From a virus: 58,221 nt of DNA. Of the stretch, positions 1-8,980 are shown piece by piece. Both the position numbers and the translations under genes were made by a program. The notes beneath the pieces are model-generated. The model did no database searches. It worked only from the letters and a program-made list of their open reading frames with translations, and had not been told where the DNA came from. Within the stretch, counting starts at the first letter, position 1, and every line of letters begins with the position of its first letter. The DNA is taken from positions 1 through 58,221 of the IMG/VR virus record IMGVR_UViG_3300010413_000034. One strand, written 5' to 3'.

Positions 1-81
1 TATAAAATTATACTCAGCGCCGACCTCCATGAAAAATTGATTCTTAAATAGCTTTACGTGTCAGTATATAAAAAATTGGTG

Positions 82-110
82 TTGACTTTTTAGCTCAACT
101 ATAGTATAAT
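82..110 (+). promoter_or_regulatory. Sigma70-type promoter of the replication block
   Basis: A TTGACT -35 box (82-87) and a perfect TATAAT -10 box (105-110) are separated by exactly 17 bases. Transcription would start near 117, just upstream of the ligase-type gene at 132. The stretch 1-131 otherwise shows no convincing gene. An open frame from base 1 ends with TAG at 49-51 and could be the tail of an upstream gene, but 16 codons are too few to judge. A host-like promoter here fits early or middle expression by host RNA polymerase. That is inferred from the consensus match only. Confidence 0.8.
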
Positions 111-131
111 AACCTAAGAAATGAGAGAATC

Positions 132-887
132 ATGATTGAAATACCAACAAAGTGCCCAAGTTGTAATAGTGAGCTAGAATTAGTAAACATGCAACTATTC
201 TGTAGAAATAAGAATTGCTCAAGTATAATAAGTAAAAAAATTGAGAAATTTTCAAAGACAGTAAAAATAATGGGATTGGGGCAAAAAACAATTGAAAAAC
301 TAAACTTATTATCTATTCCTGAAATTTATGAATTAACAGAAGAATATATTACAAATACATTAGGAATTAAATTGGGGGAGAAGTTATACAAAGAAATAGA
401 AAAAAGTAAAAGTATACCTATAGGAGTATTTTTAACGGCAATGTCAATACCCTTAATAGGTAAAACTGCCGGCGATTCTTTAACAAAGGTAGTTTCTTCT
501 ATTGAAGAAATAAATGAAACTAAATGCAAACAAGCAGGATTAGGTAATAAAGCAATAGAAAATTTAATAAATTGGATAAATACTGAATATAGTGTATATT
601 CTAGTATGCCAATAAAATTTTCAAAACAATCTAAAGTAGTAGATACACCAGTAAAACTAAATGTAGTAATAACTGGTAAATTAAAAGATTTCTCATCCAG
701 AGAAAAAGCCAAAGAATTTTTATCTCAATATGGGATAAAAGTAATAAACAGTTTAAGTAGTAATGTAAATTATTTAGTAAGTGATGTAGAAACTAGTACT
801 AGTTCTAAATATAAAAAGGCTATAGAATTAAATATACCAATAGTTACTCTTGAACAATTAATTAATAATATTATTAAGGAGAAATAA
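132..887 (+). CDS. ligB: NAD-dependent DNA ligase C-terminal part (LigB-like subunit)
   Basis: The 251-residue product corresponds only to the C-terminal half of bacterial LigA. It has a four-cysteine zinc finger at the N-terminus (CPSC at about 8-11, paired with CRNKNC at about 24-29). Helix-hairpin-helix DNA-binding segments follow (about 45-150). A BRCT domain ends it (about 172-251), beginning near VVITGKLKDF. The adenylation and OB-fold domains, including the catalytic KxDG lysine, are absent, so this protein alone cannot form the ligase-AMP intermediate. Phage T5 is known to encode NAD ligase as two polypeptides, ligA and ligB. By analogy the catalytic subunit should lie just left of this window. 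The ATG at 132 lies 22 bases past the -10 box. The next gene starts immediately after the stop. Confidence 0.85.
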   Translation: MIEIPTKCPSCNSELELVNMQLFCRNKNCSSIISKKIEKFSKTVKIMGLGQKTIEKLNLLSIPEIYELTEEYITNTLGIKLGEKLYKEIEKSKSIPIGVFLTAMSIPLIGKTAGDSLTKVVSSIEEINETKCKQAGLGNKAIENLINWINTEYSVYSSMPIKFSKQSKVVDTPVKLNVVITGKLKDFSSREKAKEFLSQYGIKVINSLSSNVNYLVSDVETSTSSKYKKAIELNIPIVTLEQLINNIIKEK

Positions 888-1634
888 ATGTCAACAAATG
901 TACCAAAATGGGATAGTGAAAGAGAAGCAACATTAGTAAACTTAGTCGGTAATGAAAGTCCAGTAAGTGCCGAAACAGTTAAGAGAGCAGCAGAAGAGTT
1001 AGAAACTACTACAAGGTCTGTTAGTTCAAAACTTAGAAAGATGGGCCATGTTGTAGAATCTCTAAGTAAGGAAGTAGGTAAGAAATTTACTCCTGCTGAA
1101 GAAGAAGAGCTAAGGGCTTTTGTAGAATCTAATCCTAAACAGCATACCTATGCTGAGATCGCAGCATTAGTACTTGATGGTAAGTATTCTGCTAAGAGAA
1201 TCCAAGGAAAGATTCTATCTATGGAATTAACCGATATGGTTAAGCCTACTCCGAAGGTTGAGGTAGCAAAGAAATATTCTGAAGCTGAGGAAGCAAAAAT
1301 CAAGAAGTTAGTATTGGCTGGTGAATATCTAGAAGATATTGCTAATGCTCTTGGAAAGGAAGTAAACTCTATAAGAGGAAAAATTCTATCTATGAGTACT
1401 GCTGATCCTACTATTGTAATTCCAAGACAGCGTACCTATAAGAGTAAGGATACTGTCGATCCTATCGAAGCTTTAGGTGACTCTATTACTGAAATGACAG
1501 TAGAAGAAGTAGCTGAAAAGGTTGGAAAAACAGTTCGTGGTGTTAAAACTATGCTAACTCGTCGTGGAATTAAGGTTAAGAATTACGACGGTGCTAAAAA
1601 GCATGAAAAGATTGAAAGCGCTAAAGTAGCGTAA
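888..1634 (+). CDS. Tandem helix-turn-helix (Myb/SANT-like) DNA-binding protein, D5-position
   Basis: The product has 248 residues and about four diverged helical units: about 8-52, 67-115, 128-168 and 198-230. Each starts with an acidic, Trp/Phe/Tyr-led helix (WDSEREATL, FTPAEEEEL, YSEAEEAKI). Most end in a basic recognition-helix-like segment such as SVSSKLRKMG, AKRIQGKILSM, VNSIRGKILSM and VRGVKTMLTRRG. This is the look of repeated Myb/SANT or HTH domains that bind double-stranded DNA. It lies between ligase and helicase, where I recall T5 carrying D5, an abundant early DNA-binding protein that also affects late transcription. Homology to D5 is a positional inference. A strong AAGGAG site precedes the ATG. 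Codon choice is less AT-biased than its neighbours, and a strong terminator follows, both consistent with high expression. Confidence 0.7.
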   Translation: MSTNVPKWDSEREATLVNLVGNESPVSAETVKRAAEELETTTRSVSSKLRKMGHVVESLSKEVGKKFTPAEEEELRAFVESNPKQHTYAEIAALVLDGKYSAKRIQGKILSMELTDMVKPTPKVEVAKKYSEAEEAKIKKLVLAGEYLEDIANALGKEVNSIRGKILSMSTADPTIVIPRQRTYKSKDTVDPIEALGDSITEMTVEEVAEKVGKTVRGVKTMLTRRGIKVKNYDGAKKHEKIESAKVA

Positions 1635-1650
1635 TTAATATCTAACGTAA

Positions 1651-1685
1651 AATAATACGGGAGTAATATCCCGTATTATTTTTTA
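1651..1685 (+). terminator. Rho-independent terminator after the DNA-binding protein gene
   Basis: A perfect 12-bp stem (AATAATACGGGA at 1651-1662, complement at 1669-1680) encloses a 6-base loop and runs into a T-tract (1679-1684). It would separate the ligase/DNA-binding transcript from the helicase-primase-polymerase genes, or reduce readthrough into them. Confidence 0.9.
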
Positions 1686-1714
1686 TCTAAAAATATAGCT
1701 CAAAGGAATATAAT

Positions 1715-3079
1715 GTGTCAGATATTGCTGGAATTGTACTTAAAAAGATTTTAGAAAATCCAGCTGATGCTTTAGACGTCTGGCCTAAATTAAAAATATA
1801 TTTTTTTAATTCCGATTATAATGCAATATTCTTTGCAATATCCAAATACTATAATAAAAGGAATAAATTACCGTCCTTTAATGATTTATATATAATAACA
1901 AGAGACGAGAGCTTAGTTCTAAAGATAAAAGCTTTAGAATTACTGCCTATTCCCGAAGATGTAGATTTATTAATCGCTGCTGAGGCATTAGCTGATGAAT
2001 ATACACAGGAAGAAACACTAAATCAATTATTTGATTTTGTGGAAAGAATACCAATGCTAGATACATCAGAGGTAAAGAAATCTCTATCTGATATATTAAT
2101 AGTATTGGATGAAAGAACACAAGAAACAGAAGAAATCTATAGGATGAATGAAGTTTACACTATAGATAAAGAAGAAATACATAGCAGAATTCCATTAGGA
2201 ATAAATAATACATTTGATGCAAATACTGGTGGATTATCATTAACAGAATTGATAATGTTGGGTGGAGCTAGAGGATCTGGTAAAACAATAGCTGCATGTA
2301 ATATAGCAGTAAATCAGTATATGCAGGGGAATGTTGGTTTATTTTTCTCTATTGAAATGAGATATAGGGAAATATTTAATAGATTTATATCAATACTATC
2401 CAATGTAAACAATAGGCATATTAGAAATATGAAATGTACCTTTGAAGATTTTATGAAAATAGCTAAAGTTAGAAAAGATATGTTTTGTGATGCAGAAGAA
2501 GTATTTGATGATTTTCTAAAGCATAAAAATTATGAAAAATTTGAAATAGATTTAATAAGCTCCAAAAAATTAAAACCAGATAACCAACTAATTATTGTAG
2601 ATAATCAAATGTTAACGCTTACAGAAATAGATATGAATATACAGAAATTTAAATCTATCTATGGAGATAAATTAAAAGCAGTAGTAGTAGACTATGTAAA
2701 TCAAATTCAAGAAACAGATATATATGATTGGAAAACACAAATAAAACTATCAAAAGCACTAAAAAATATAGCTAGAAAACATGATATAGTTATGATCTCT
2801 CCATATCAAATAGATTCTTCTGGTGAAGCTAGATTTGCTAAAGGTTTGTTAGATGCCGCCGACGTAGCGGCAATACTAGAAGTGCCAAAAGGTTCTGATT
2901 ATATAACATTTAATAGTACTAAAACTAGAAATATTGCCCCATTTTCATTCAATTCACCAATAAATTGGGATACTTTGGCAATATCTCCAGAAGATGCTAT
3001 AATAGACCCAGAATCTAGCGATAATAAAAAAGAGAAAACTAAAGAAGCTGTTGAGGATATAACTGTGCCATGGACGTAA
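1715..3079 (+). CDS. DnaB-type replicative DNA helicase
   Basis: This 454-residue protein is a RecA-fold hexameric helicase that would unwind the fork 5'-3'. Walker A is GGARGSGKT (about 184-192), the form usual in DnaB proteins. Walker B is in VVVDYVNQI (about 326-334), equivalent to the DnaB IDYLQ motif. A helical N-terminal domain (about 1-150) precedes the ATPase. The start is GTG at 1715, seven bases after AAGGAA. The ATG two bases earlier is out of frame. The 3' end overlaps the primase gene by 10 bases, so translation of helicase and primase is probably coupled. The gene holds the place of the T5 replicative helicase. Family identity is secure. Homology to the T5 protein specifically is inferred from order. 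Confidence 0.9.
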   Translation: MSDIAGIVLKKILENPADALDVWPKLKIYFFNSDYNAIFFAISKYYNKRNKLPSFNDLYIITRDESLVLKIKALELLPIPEDVDLLIAAEALADEYTQEETLNQLFDFVERIPMLDTSEVKKSLSDILIVLDERTQETEEIYRMNEVYTIDKEEIHSRIPLGINNTFDANTGGLSLTELIMLGGARGSGKTIAACNIAVNQYMQGNVGLFFSIEMRYREIFNRFISILSNVNNRHIRNMKCTFEDFMKIAKVRKDMFCDAEEVFDDFLKHKNYEKFEIDLISSKKLKPDNQLIIVDNQMLTLTEIDMNIQKFKSIYGDKLKAVVVDYVNQIQETDIYDWKTQIKLSKALKNIARKHDIVMISPYQIDSSGEARFAKGLLDAADVAAILEVPKGSDYITFNSTKTRNIAPFSFNSPINWDTLAISPEDAIIDPESSDNKKEKTKEAVEDITVPWT

Positions 3080-3930
3080 AAGAATTATTAATTAATAAAG
3101 GCATTTATCCATTATCAAGAAGTAGAGATTATGTTATAACTTGTTTAAATCCAGATCATGATGATAAACACCCATCATTAAGAATAGACAAATTAACTGG
3201 TATATTTCATTGTGTAAGTTGTGGGTTTTCTGGTAATATTTTTCATTATTTTGGAATAAAAAATAATAAATTAATAGATATCAGAGCATTACAATTACAA
3301 GAAAAAATACAAAAATTATTAAAAGTTAAAACCTTTTCTTTACCTATAGATGCAGTACCTTATAATAGAAAATTTAGAAATATAAATCCGGAAACCTATA
3401 TGTATTTTTCTGCTTTTCTATCGGAAAGTTTAATGCCTGGCAGATTAATTATCCCAATAAAAGATATATTAGGAAATATAGTTGGATTTCAGGGAAGATA
3501 TATTTATTCAGATATTGAACCTAAATATCAATATTTACCAGAAAATTCAACTATACCATTATTTCCAGCAATTATTGAACCTATTGATGGAAGTATTATT
3601 TTAGTTGAAGGTATATTTGATATGTTAAATTTATGGGATAAAGGATTAAAAAATGTTGTTTGTACTTTTGGCACAGCTTTTGGAAATACGAAAAAAGCAG
3701 AAAAGCAGAAAAGAAATAAAGAGAGGTTAATTCCTTATAGATATCAAGGAGTTAATAAGATATATATAATGTATGATGGAGATAAAGCAGGAAAATCTGC
3801 CGCAAATAATCTAAAAGAATATTTAGATGATTCTTATATAACAGAAACTATAGACTTAGAAGAAGGAATGGACCCAGGAGCATTTACAACAGAAGATGTG
3901 ACTAGATTAAAAGGTATATTATATGAATGA
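3070..3930 (+). CDS. DnaG-type DNA primase
   Basis: This 286-residue primase would make RNA primers for lagging-strand synthesis with the adjacent helicase. A CHC2-type zinc ribbon is at the N-terminus, with ligands C25, H30, C48 and C51. A DnaG core segment follows (IVGFQGRY with PKYQYLPEN, about 136-158). The TOPRIM metal-binding motifs are ILVEGIFDM (about 177-185) and the YDGDKAG loop (about 235-241). No C-terminal helicase-interaction domain is evident. The protein is much shorter than bacterial DnaG (about 580 residues). Its start lies inside the helicase gene and its end overlaps the polymerase start by 8 bases. Confidence 0.9.
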   Translation: MDVKELLINKGIYPLSRSRDYVITCLNPDHDDKHPSLRIDKLTGIFHCVSCGFSGNIFHYFGIKNNKLIDIRALQLQEKIQKLLKVKTFSLPIDAVPYNRKFRNINPETYMYFSAFLSESLMPGRLIIPIKDILGNIVGFQGRYIYSDIEPKYQYLPENSTIPLFPAIIEPIDGSIILVEGIFDMLNLWDKGLKNVVCTFGTAFGNTKKAEKQKRNKERLIPYRYQGVNKIYIMYDGDKAGKSAANNLKEYLDDSYITETIDLEEGMDPGAFTTEDVTRLKGILYE

Positions 3931-6112
3931 TAAAAAGATAGCAGTTATTGAAAAGTATCCTACAAAATATAATTATGGGTCATTATTCCCCTTTCCAATA
4001 GAAAAGTATAGCTTAGTAAATAGTAGGCAAGATAAGGTATTAAAACGAGATATAACCTTAAATTTAGAAGAGTTAAAAAATACATATGATTATTTAATTT
4101 TAATTGGAAAAGAACCAAGTAAATTTGTTGGAAATATTTCTAGCGTAACTGAATATCAAGGTCATTTATTTGATAATAAATACTTGTGTTTAGTTAATCC
4201 TGCTGCTCTGGCTATTCGACCATCTTTAAAAAATGATTTTGATAAAGCTATATTTGATATAGTTAATACTATTAATGGTATTACTCATACTACTCAGTTT
4301 TCTGAAATACAAGGTCTAAAATCAGAAAATGAAATAGTAAAGCATTTACGATATTTACTAGAGCTGATAGATTCTGGCGAAGTTAATACTATTGCTGTAG
4401 ATACAGAAACATCTTCATTATATCCTAGAAATGGACATGTTCTGGGAATTTCAATATCTTATAAAAAGGAGCAAGGAGTATATCTAGATTCTTTAGAAGT
4501 CTCAGATTCTGTAGTTATGCTCTTACAAGAAATTTTTGATAAAACTATAGTTGTATTTCATAATGCTAAATTTGATATAAAAATGCTACAATATCATTTT
4601 GGCTTCACTTTTTCTAATTTTGAGGATACAATGTTAGAACATTATATCCTAGATGAAACGGAAGGTAGTCATAAATTAAAACCACTAGCTTTAAAATTTA
4701 CTAAATTAGGTGATTATGATAGAGAATTAGAAGAGTACAAAGCCAATTATTGTAGAAAACATGGTATAAAACAAAAAGATTTTACATATGAATATTTTCC
4801 TTTTGAAATAATATATCCCTATGCTGCATTAGATACCGCAGCTACTTTTGAATTACATTCAATATTTAGGCCTGCTATTTACAAAAATGATAAGTTAAAT
4901 AATGTATATGAAAACATTTTAAAGAGGGGAACATTATTTCTATTAAAAATGGAAGAGAATGGAATACCTATAAACTTAGAAAAAGTAAAAGAACATATTA
5001 TAAACATAAATGAAAAAATTAATGAACTAACAAAAAATCTATACACATATAAAGAAATTAAGGAAGTAGAAAAAGTAAAAGGGGCATTATTTAATCCTAA
5101 TAGTGTGGCCCATAAAAGATGTTTATTTTTTGATGTATTAGGTTTAAGTAGTAGTAAATTGACCCCTAAAGGTGAGTTGAGCACAGATGCCGAGGTATTA
5201 GAATCTTTGGCAGAACAGCATCCTCTAGTTCATATAATTCAAGAAATACAACAGCTAAAGAAAATTAAATCTACATATTTAGAAAAGTTTCTAACAGAAA
5301 CAGATTTAGATGGAAGATTAAGAACAAATTTCAACATTCATATAGTATCTTCAGGAAGACTTAGTTCATCCGGAAAATTAAATGCACAGCAATTACCAAA
5401 AAAGAACAAAGCACCAAAAGAATGTATAGAAGCTAAAAAGGGCTATAAAATAGTTTCACAGGACTTACAAACTGCTGAAATGTATATAGCTGCAGTTTTG
5501 TCCGGAGATAAGGTACTACAAAAAATATTTATAGATGAAGTAGATTATCATGGGTCTATGGCAGTATTAAAATTTGGATTAAATTGTCATCCTAACGATG
5601 TAAAAAACTTATACCCAACATATAGAGATAGTGCTAAAACAATTTCTTTTGAAATTTTATATAAACTAAATTATAACGAACCGGCACTAGAAAACTTTAA
5701 AAAGTTAAAATGGTGGCTAAAAAGTAAGGAAGAGTATATAAAAGAAAATGGATACATATATTCCTTCTTTGGTAGAAAAAGAAGATTGAAAGATGCTTTT
5801 TCATCTAATAAACAAGAGGCACAACATCAAGTAAGAAGTGGGATAAATTTCTTGGTTCAAAGTGTTGCTAGTGATATAAATTTATTAGCTGCTATTGAAA
5901 TGCAAGATTGGATAGAAAAAAATAATTATATAAATTATATGAAAATATTCGCTCTTGTACATGATTCAATACTAGCGGAAGTTAAGGATGAATATATTGA
6001 GTTATATACAACTAAGTTAAAAGAGATAACTCAGAAAGATAGAGGATTAAGTATACCTAATAGACCTATTGGAATAGACGTTGAAATAGGTACAAATTAT
6101 GCGTTTACTTAA
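3923..6112 (+). CDS. Family A DNA polymerase with 3'-5' exonuclease
   Basis: This 729-residue replicative polymerase carries a DEDDy proofreading exonuclease: DTETSSL (about 159-165), HNAKFD (about 214-219) and YAALD (Y-x3-D, about 299-303). Polymerase motif A is SQDLQTAEM (about 512-520). Motif B is RDSAKTISFEILYK (about 568-581). Motif C is VHDS (about 677-680). Aligning motif B to E. coli Pol I puts Phe at position 762. The usual glycines at 763 and 767 are Glu and Lys, and motif C has HDS where most family members have HDE. No 5'-3' exonuclease domain is fused; that role is filled by the separate gene at 12210. It is shorter than T5 polymerase, which I recall at about 855 residues. Confidence 0.93.
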   Translation: MNDKKIAVIEKYPTKYNYGSLFPFPIEKYSLVNSRQDKVLKRDITLNLEELKNTYDYLILIGKEPSKFVGNISSVTEYQGHLFDNKYLCLVNPAALAIRPSLKNDFDKAIFDIVNTINGITHTTQFSEIQGLKSENEIVKHLRYLLELIDSGEVNTIAVDTETSSLYPRNGHVLGISISYKKEQGVYLDSLEVSDSVVMLLQEIFDKTIVVFHNAKFDIKMLQYHFGFTFSNFEDTMLEHYILDETEGSHKLKPLALKFTKLGDYDRELEEYKANYCRKHGIKQKDFTYEYFPFEIIYPYAALDTAATFELHSIFRPAIYKNDKLNNVYENILKRGTLFLLKMEENGIPINLEKVKEHIININEKINELTKNLYTYKEIKEVEKVKGALFNPNSVAHKRCLFFDVLGLSSSKLTPKGELSTDAEVLESLAEQHPLVHIIQEIQQLKKIKSTYLEKFLTETDLDGRLRTNFNIHIVSSGRLSSSGKLNAQQLPKKNKAPKECIEAKKGYKIVSQDLQTAEMYIAAVLSGDKVLQKIFIDEVDYHGSMAVLKFGLNCHPNDVKNLYPTYRDSAKTISFEILYKLNYNEPALENFKKLKWWLKSKEEYIKENGYIYSFFGRKRRLKDAFSSNKQEAQHQVRSGINFLVQSVASDINLLAAIEMQDWIEKNNYINYMKIFALVHDSILAEVKDEYIELYTTKLKEITQKDRGLSIPNRPIGIDVEIGTNYAFT

Positions 6113-6608
6113 ATTAGAAGATATTTCCTTTCCTGTATATTCACTTTCAAAAAATTATGAAAAGATATATACTGAATTTAATATATTATATATCCAAACA
6201 GCCTCCGGAACATATGTATTAGACAATAAGAATATGAACGGCAATACATTAGGTGAAAGAAGAGCAAAAATAGAAAATACTAAGCTATATAAACCTAAGA
6301 AAACGTGTTATTCAGTAGCGCAATTATTAAAATGTAAGTCTAATATATTTATAGATAATATAGGAACAGTTTTTAAATATAAAAAGACAAAATATGTTCC
6401 ATTAAAATATCATAAAATACTTTCGATACATTATAGAGAAAAATTTGGAGATTATTTCTTATTAGTTAAAGATATATTCTTTCCTATAGTTGTTAATTAT
6501 AGAGAAGCTAATACTTATAGTTACGCTGGTATTTTACATACACCTACTGGATATATTTTATACGAACTAAGTGAAGATAAAAAACCAGATACAAAAAGAA
6601 AAATATGA
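6099..6608 (+). CDS. Uncharacterised protein between polymerase and helicase
   Basis: I do not recognise this 169-residue basic protein. It is rich in Lys and Tyr, without a signal peptide or clear membrane segment, and its middle looks beta-rich. Its start overlaps the polymerase end by 14 bases, and its stop overlaps the next helicase ATG. It is therefore co-translated with replication proteins and probably helps replication or recombination. That role rests on context only. Confidence 0.7.
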   Translation: MRLLKLEDISFPVYSLSKNYEKIYTEFNILYIQTASGTYVLDNKNMNGNTLGERRAKIENTKLYKPKKTCYSVAQLLKCKSNIFIDNIGTVFKYKKTKYVPLKYHKILSIHYREKFGDYFLLVKDIFFPIVVNYREANTYSYAGILHTPTGYILYELSEDKKPDTKRKI

Positions 6609-7870
6609 AAGCAGTTATATCTAATAGAATATATTTAGGAAAGTATGGTAATTTATATGAAGAATTACGTGAAAAACTAAAATATTCTATACCTTCAAAA
6701 ATACCCGGTAAGCCACCGACAACTTATTGTGATGTAACTAGAATAAATAAGGATGTATTAACTATACCTTGTGGAAGAACAGATTTAATACCAAAAGATT
6801 ACACAATAGTAGATAAGCGAACAATTAATAACTGTGAATTTCCAAAGTTTAAATATAAACTATTTGATTCTCAACAGGAAATTTATGACAGTGTGGACGA
6901 TAGTTGTGTAATAAATGCTAACCCTAGTTGGGGAAAAACATTTATGGGAATAGCTTTAGCCACTAAATTAAAGCAAAAAACTTTAATAGTAGTACATACA
7001 AAATATTTAAAAGATCAATGGGTACAAGAAGTAAAAAAATGTTTAGGAATAGATGCAGGAATAATTGGAGATGGAAAGTTTGAGGCAGATAAACTAATTT
7101 GTATTGCTCTTATTCAAACATTAAGGAATAATATTACTAAAGTAAATAAAGCTAATTTTGGATTAATAATAGTAGATGAAGTTCATCATTTACCAGCTAC
7201 CGTATTTAAAAGAATAATTGATAATTTAAAATCAAGATTTAAAATAGGATTAACAGCTACTTTATGGAGAAAAGATGGAACTCATGTGTATATACCAGAT
7301 TATTTAGGCACTAAAGTATATCGCGCTAAAGATGAGCGAAGATTAAAACCAAATATAGTAGTAGTTAATTCTAATATAAAATTAAATCAAAATAGTAATA
7401 TTCCCTGGGCAAATAGATTAACTGAGTTATATAATGATCCGAAATATCTAGAACTAGTATTAAATCTATGTGAAGCTCAAGTTTATAGAGGACATAAGGT
7501 TTTAATGGTTAATGATAGATTAGAGTTTCTATATACATGTGCAGAAATATTAGAAAACTTTATGTGTATAACTGGAGATACTATAGATAGAGCATTTGAT
7601 AAAGATAAAAAAGATGGAATATTAGCTACAATGAGAATATTTTCTGAGGGTGTTAATATTCCACCACTTAGTTCATTAATAATGTCAACTCCTATAAATA
7701 ATAGAGGATTATTAGATCAATTAATAGGTAGAATTTTAAGACAACAAGAAAATAAAATAACACCAGAAGTTATAGACATAGCTTTATCTGGAAAGACTGG
7801 AAAAAATCAATTAGTTCAACGAATTAATTATTATGTAGATATGGGTTATAAAATAAGGTATATAGAATAA
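6605..7870 (+). CDS. Superfamily 2 DNA helicase (T5 D10 / UvsW-like)
   Basis: This 421-residue protein has two RecA-like domains. A Q-type entry (FDSQQEIYDS, about 88-97) precedes motif I, NPSWGKT (about 109-115). This is an atypical Walker A that keeps only the final GKT. Motif II is DEVHH (about 187-191), motif III is LTAT (about 217-220), and motif VI is LIGRILRQQ (about 373-381). This architecture is shared by T4 UvsW, T5 D10 and bacterial RadD/XPB-like helicases, which remodel branched DNA during recombination and fork restart. Its place just before the nuclease genes matches the T5 D10 position. Confidence 0.88.
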   Translation: MKAVISNRIYLGKYGNLYEELREKLKYSIPSKIPGKPPTTYCDVTRINKDVLTIPCGRTDLIPKDYTIVDKRTINNCEFPKFKYKLFDSQQEIYDSVDDSCVINANPSWGKTFMGIALATKLKQKTLIVVHTKYLKDQWVQEVKKCLGIDAGIIGDGKFEADKLICIALIQTLRNNITKVNKANFGLIIVDEVHHLPATVFKRIIDNLKSRFKIGLTATLWRKDGTHVYIPDYLGTKVYRAKDERRLKPNIVVVNSNIKLNQNSNIPWANRLTELYNDPKYLELVLNLCEAQVYRGHKVLMVNDRLEFLYTCAEILENFMCITGDTIDRAFDKDKKDGILATMRIFSEGVNIPPLSSLIMSTPINNRGLLDQLIGRILRQQENKITPEVIDIALSGKTGKNQLVQRINYYVDMGYKIRYIE

Positions 7871-8268
7871 TGATCAGATTTAACTGGCAAAAAATAGTTG
7901 GAAAAACAAAAGGAGATAGAGAAAAAATATTAGAATATTTTTATAATATTTACTTATCTAATAATTTCTCTGAATATTTAGAGAAAAATAAATTTGCCAG
8001 AGAAATATACTTTGAGCAATCAAAAATGTCTTTTTTATTAAATATAAAAGATTTATTAGAAAATTCATTAAATGCTACTAAGGAAGAGCAATACGTTTAT
8101 TTAGATTTAGCTAGTAGACGGAGTTTATTCAATTATTTTAATACAAACAAAAAAGTAGATTACTTACAGAAATGGAAAGTAATAGATTATGATTTAGATA
8201 AATTAAAACTAAATAGATTATTATTATTAGATGATAATAATATATATTTTATATATGAAGGAGTTTAA
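7870..8268 (+). CDS. Uncharacterised small protein
   Basis: I do not recognise this 132-residue, mostly helical protein, which is rich in Leu, Asn, Tyr and Lys. It starts by TAATG overlap with the SF2 helicase stop and ends 2 bases before the SSB-like gene. The Leu-rich C-terminus (about 111-132) could be an interaction surface. It lies roughly where T5 has the unassigned gene D11, as I recall the order. No function is proposed. Confidence 0.7.
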   Translation: MIRFNWQKIVGKTKGDREKILEYFYNIYLSNNFSEYLEKNKFAREIYFEQSKMSFLLNIKDLLENSLNATKEEQYVYLDLASRRSLFNYFNTNKKVDYLQKWKVIDYDLDKLKLNRLLLLDDNNIYFIYEGV

Positions 8269-8270
8269 AA

Positions 8271-8924
8271 ATGGGAGTTTCATTCGGAGACGCACATGGT
8301 TCAGCAAAAAAGGGTGAGTTAGAATATATTAAGATAAATTTTGGTGAAAATAGATTCAGACTTGTCGGAGATTTATTGCCAAGATATTGCTATTGGAAAA
8401 AATTGAAAGATTCTAATATTCCTGTGGAATGTTTAGCTTTTGATAGAAAAGAAGAAAGATTTACAAATGCAGAAAAAGATTGGTTTAAACATTACTTTCC
8501 AAATGAAAAGTGCGTATGGTCTTATGTAATTAGAGTTATAGACCCAACAGATGGAAAACTAAAGTTATGTGGTCTAAAGAAAAAGCTATTTGAACAAATA
8601 CAAACCGCGCAGAAAAAATTAGGGGATCCTACAGATATTGAAACTGGTTGGGATATAATTGTTGAAAAGAAGAAAACTGGACCACATGTCTATAATGTGG
8701 AATATACATTACAACAATTAGATTTAACACCTAGACCTTTAACAGAGGCTGAAAGAGAATTAATTAAAGATATGAAAAGCATTGATGAAGTAGTACCAAG
8801 ACTTACTGCAGAACAGCAGAAAGACTTTATTGAAAATGCTTGGGTTAATCCTCAGGAAGAAGAAAATGTTGATGATGATGCAGCTAAAGAAGTTGCTGAA
8901 GAAGTAGACGATATTCCAGTATAA
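8271..8924 (+). CDS. Putative single-stranded DNA-binding protein with acidic SSB-like tail
   Basis: This 217-residue protein has a beta-rich, aromatic and basic N-terminal two thirds; NRFRLVGDLLPRYCYWKK at about 27-44 looks like an OB-fold strand pair. A strongly acidic tail (about 191-217) ends in VDDIPV. Bacterial SSB proteins end in DDDIPF, a tip that recruits replication and repair partners, and T4 gp32 also has an acidic tail. Position among replication genes, a strong AAGGAG site and a following terminator suggest an abundant protein. SSB is the best reading, but the fold is inferred rather than recognised by a diagnostic motif. Confidence 0.65.
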   Translation: MGVSFGDAHGSAKKGELEYIKINFGENRFRLVGDLLPRYCYWKKLKDSNIPVECLAFDRKEERFTNAEKDWFKHYFPNEKCVWSYVIRVIDPTDGKLKLCGLKKKLFEQIQTAQKKLGDPTDIETGWDIIVEKKKTGPHVYNVEYTLQQLDLTPRPLTEAERELIKDMKSIDEVVPRLTAEQQKDFIENAWVNPQEEENVDDDAAKEVAEEVDDIPV

Positions 8925-8938
8925 GTTAAAATAAATAA

Positions 8939-8969
8939 AACAAAGGCCGAATATACTTCGGCCTTTGTT
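8939..8969 (+). terminator. Rho-independent terminator after the SSB-like gene
   Basis: The stem CAAAGGCCGAA (8941-8951) pairs perfectly with 8957-8967 across a 5-base loop, and two flanking A-T pairs extend it. The downstream T-run is short, so termination may be partial. It separates the SSB-like gene from the SbcD/SbcC pair. Confidence 0.8.
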
Positions 8970-8980
8970 ATTGGAAAACT

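Noticed and set aside
1-51. 3' end of an upstream gene
   Set aside because: Only 16 codons are visible before TAG, too few to tell from chance.
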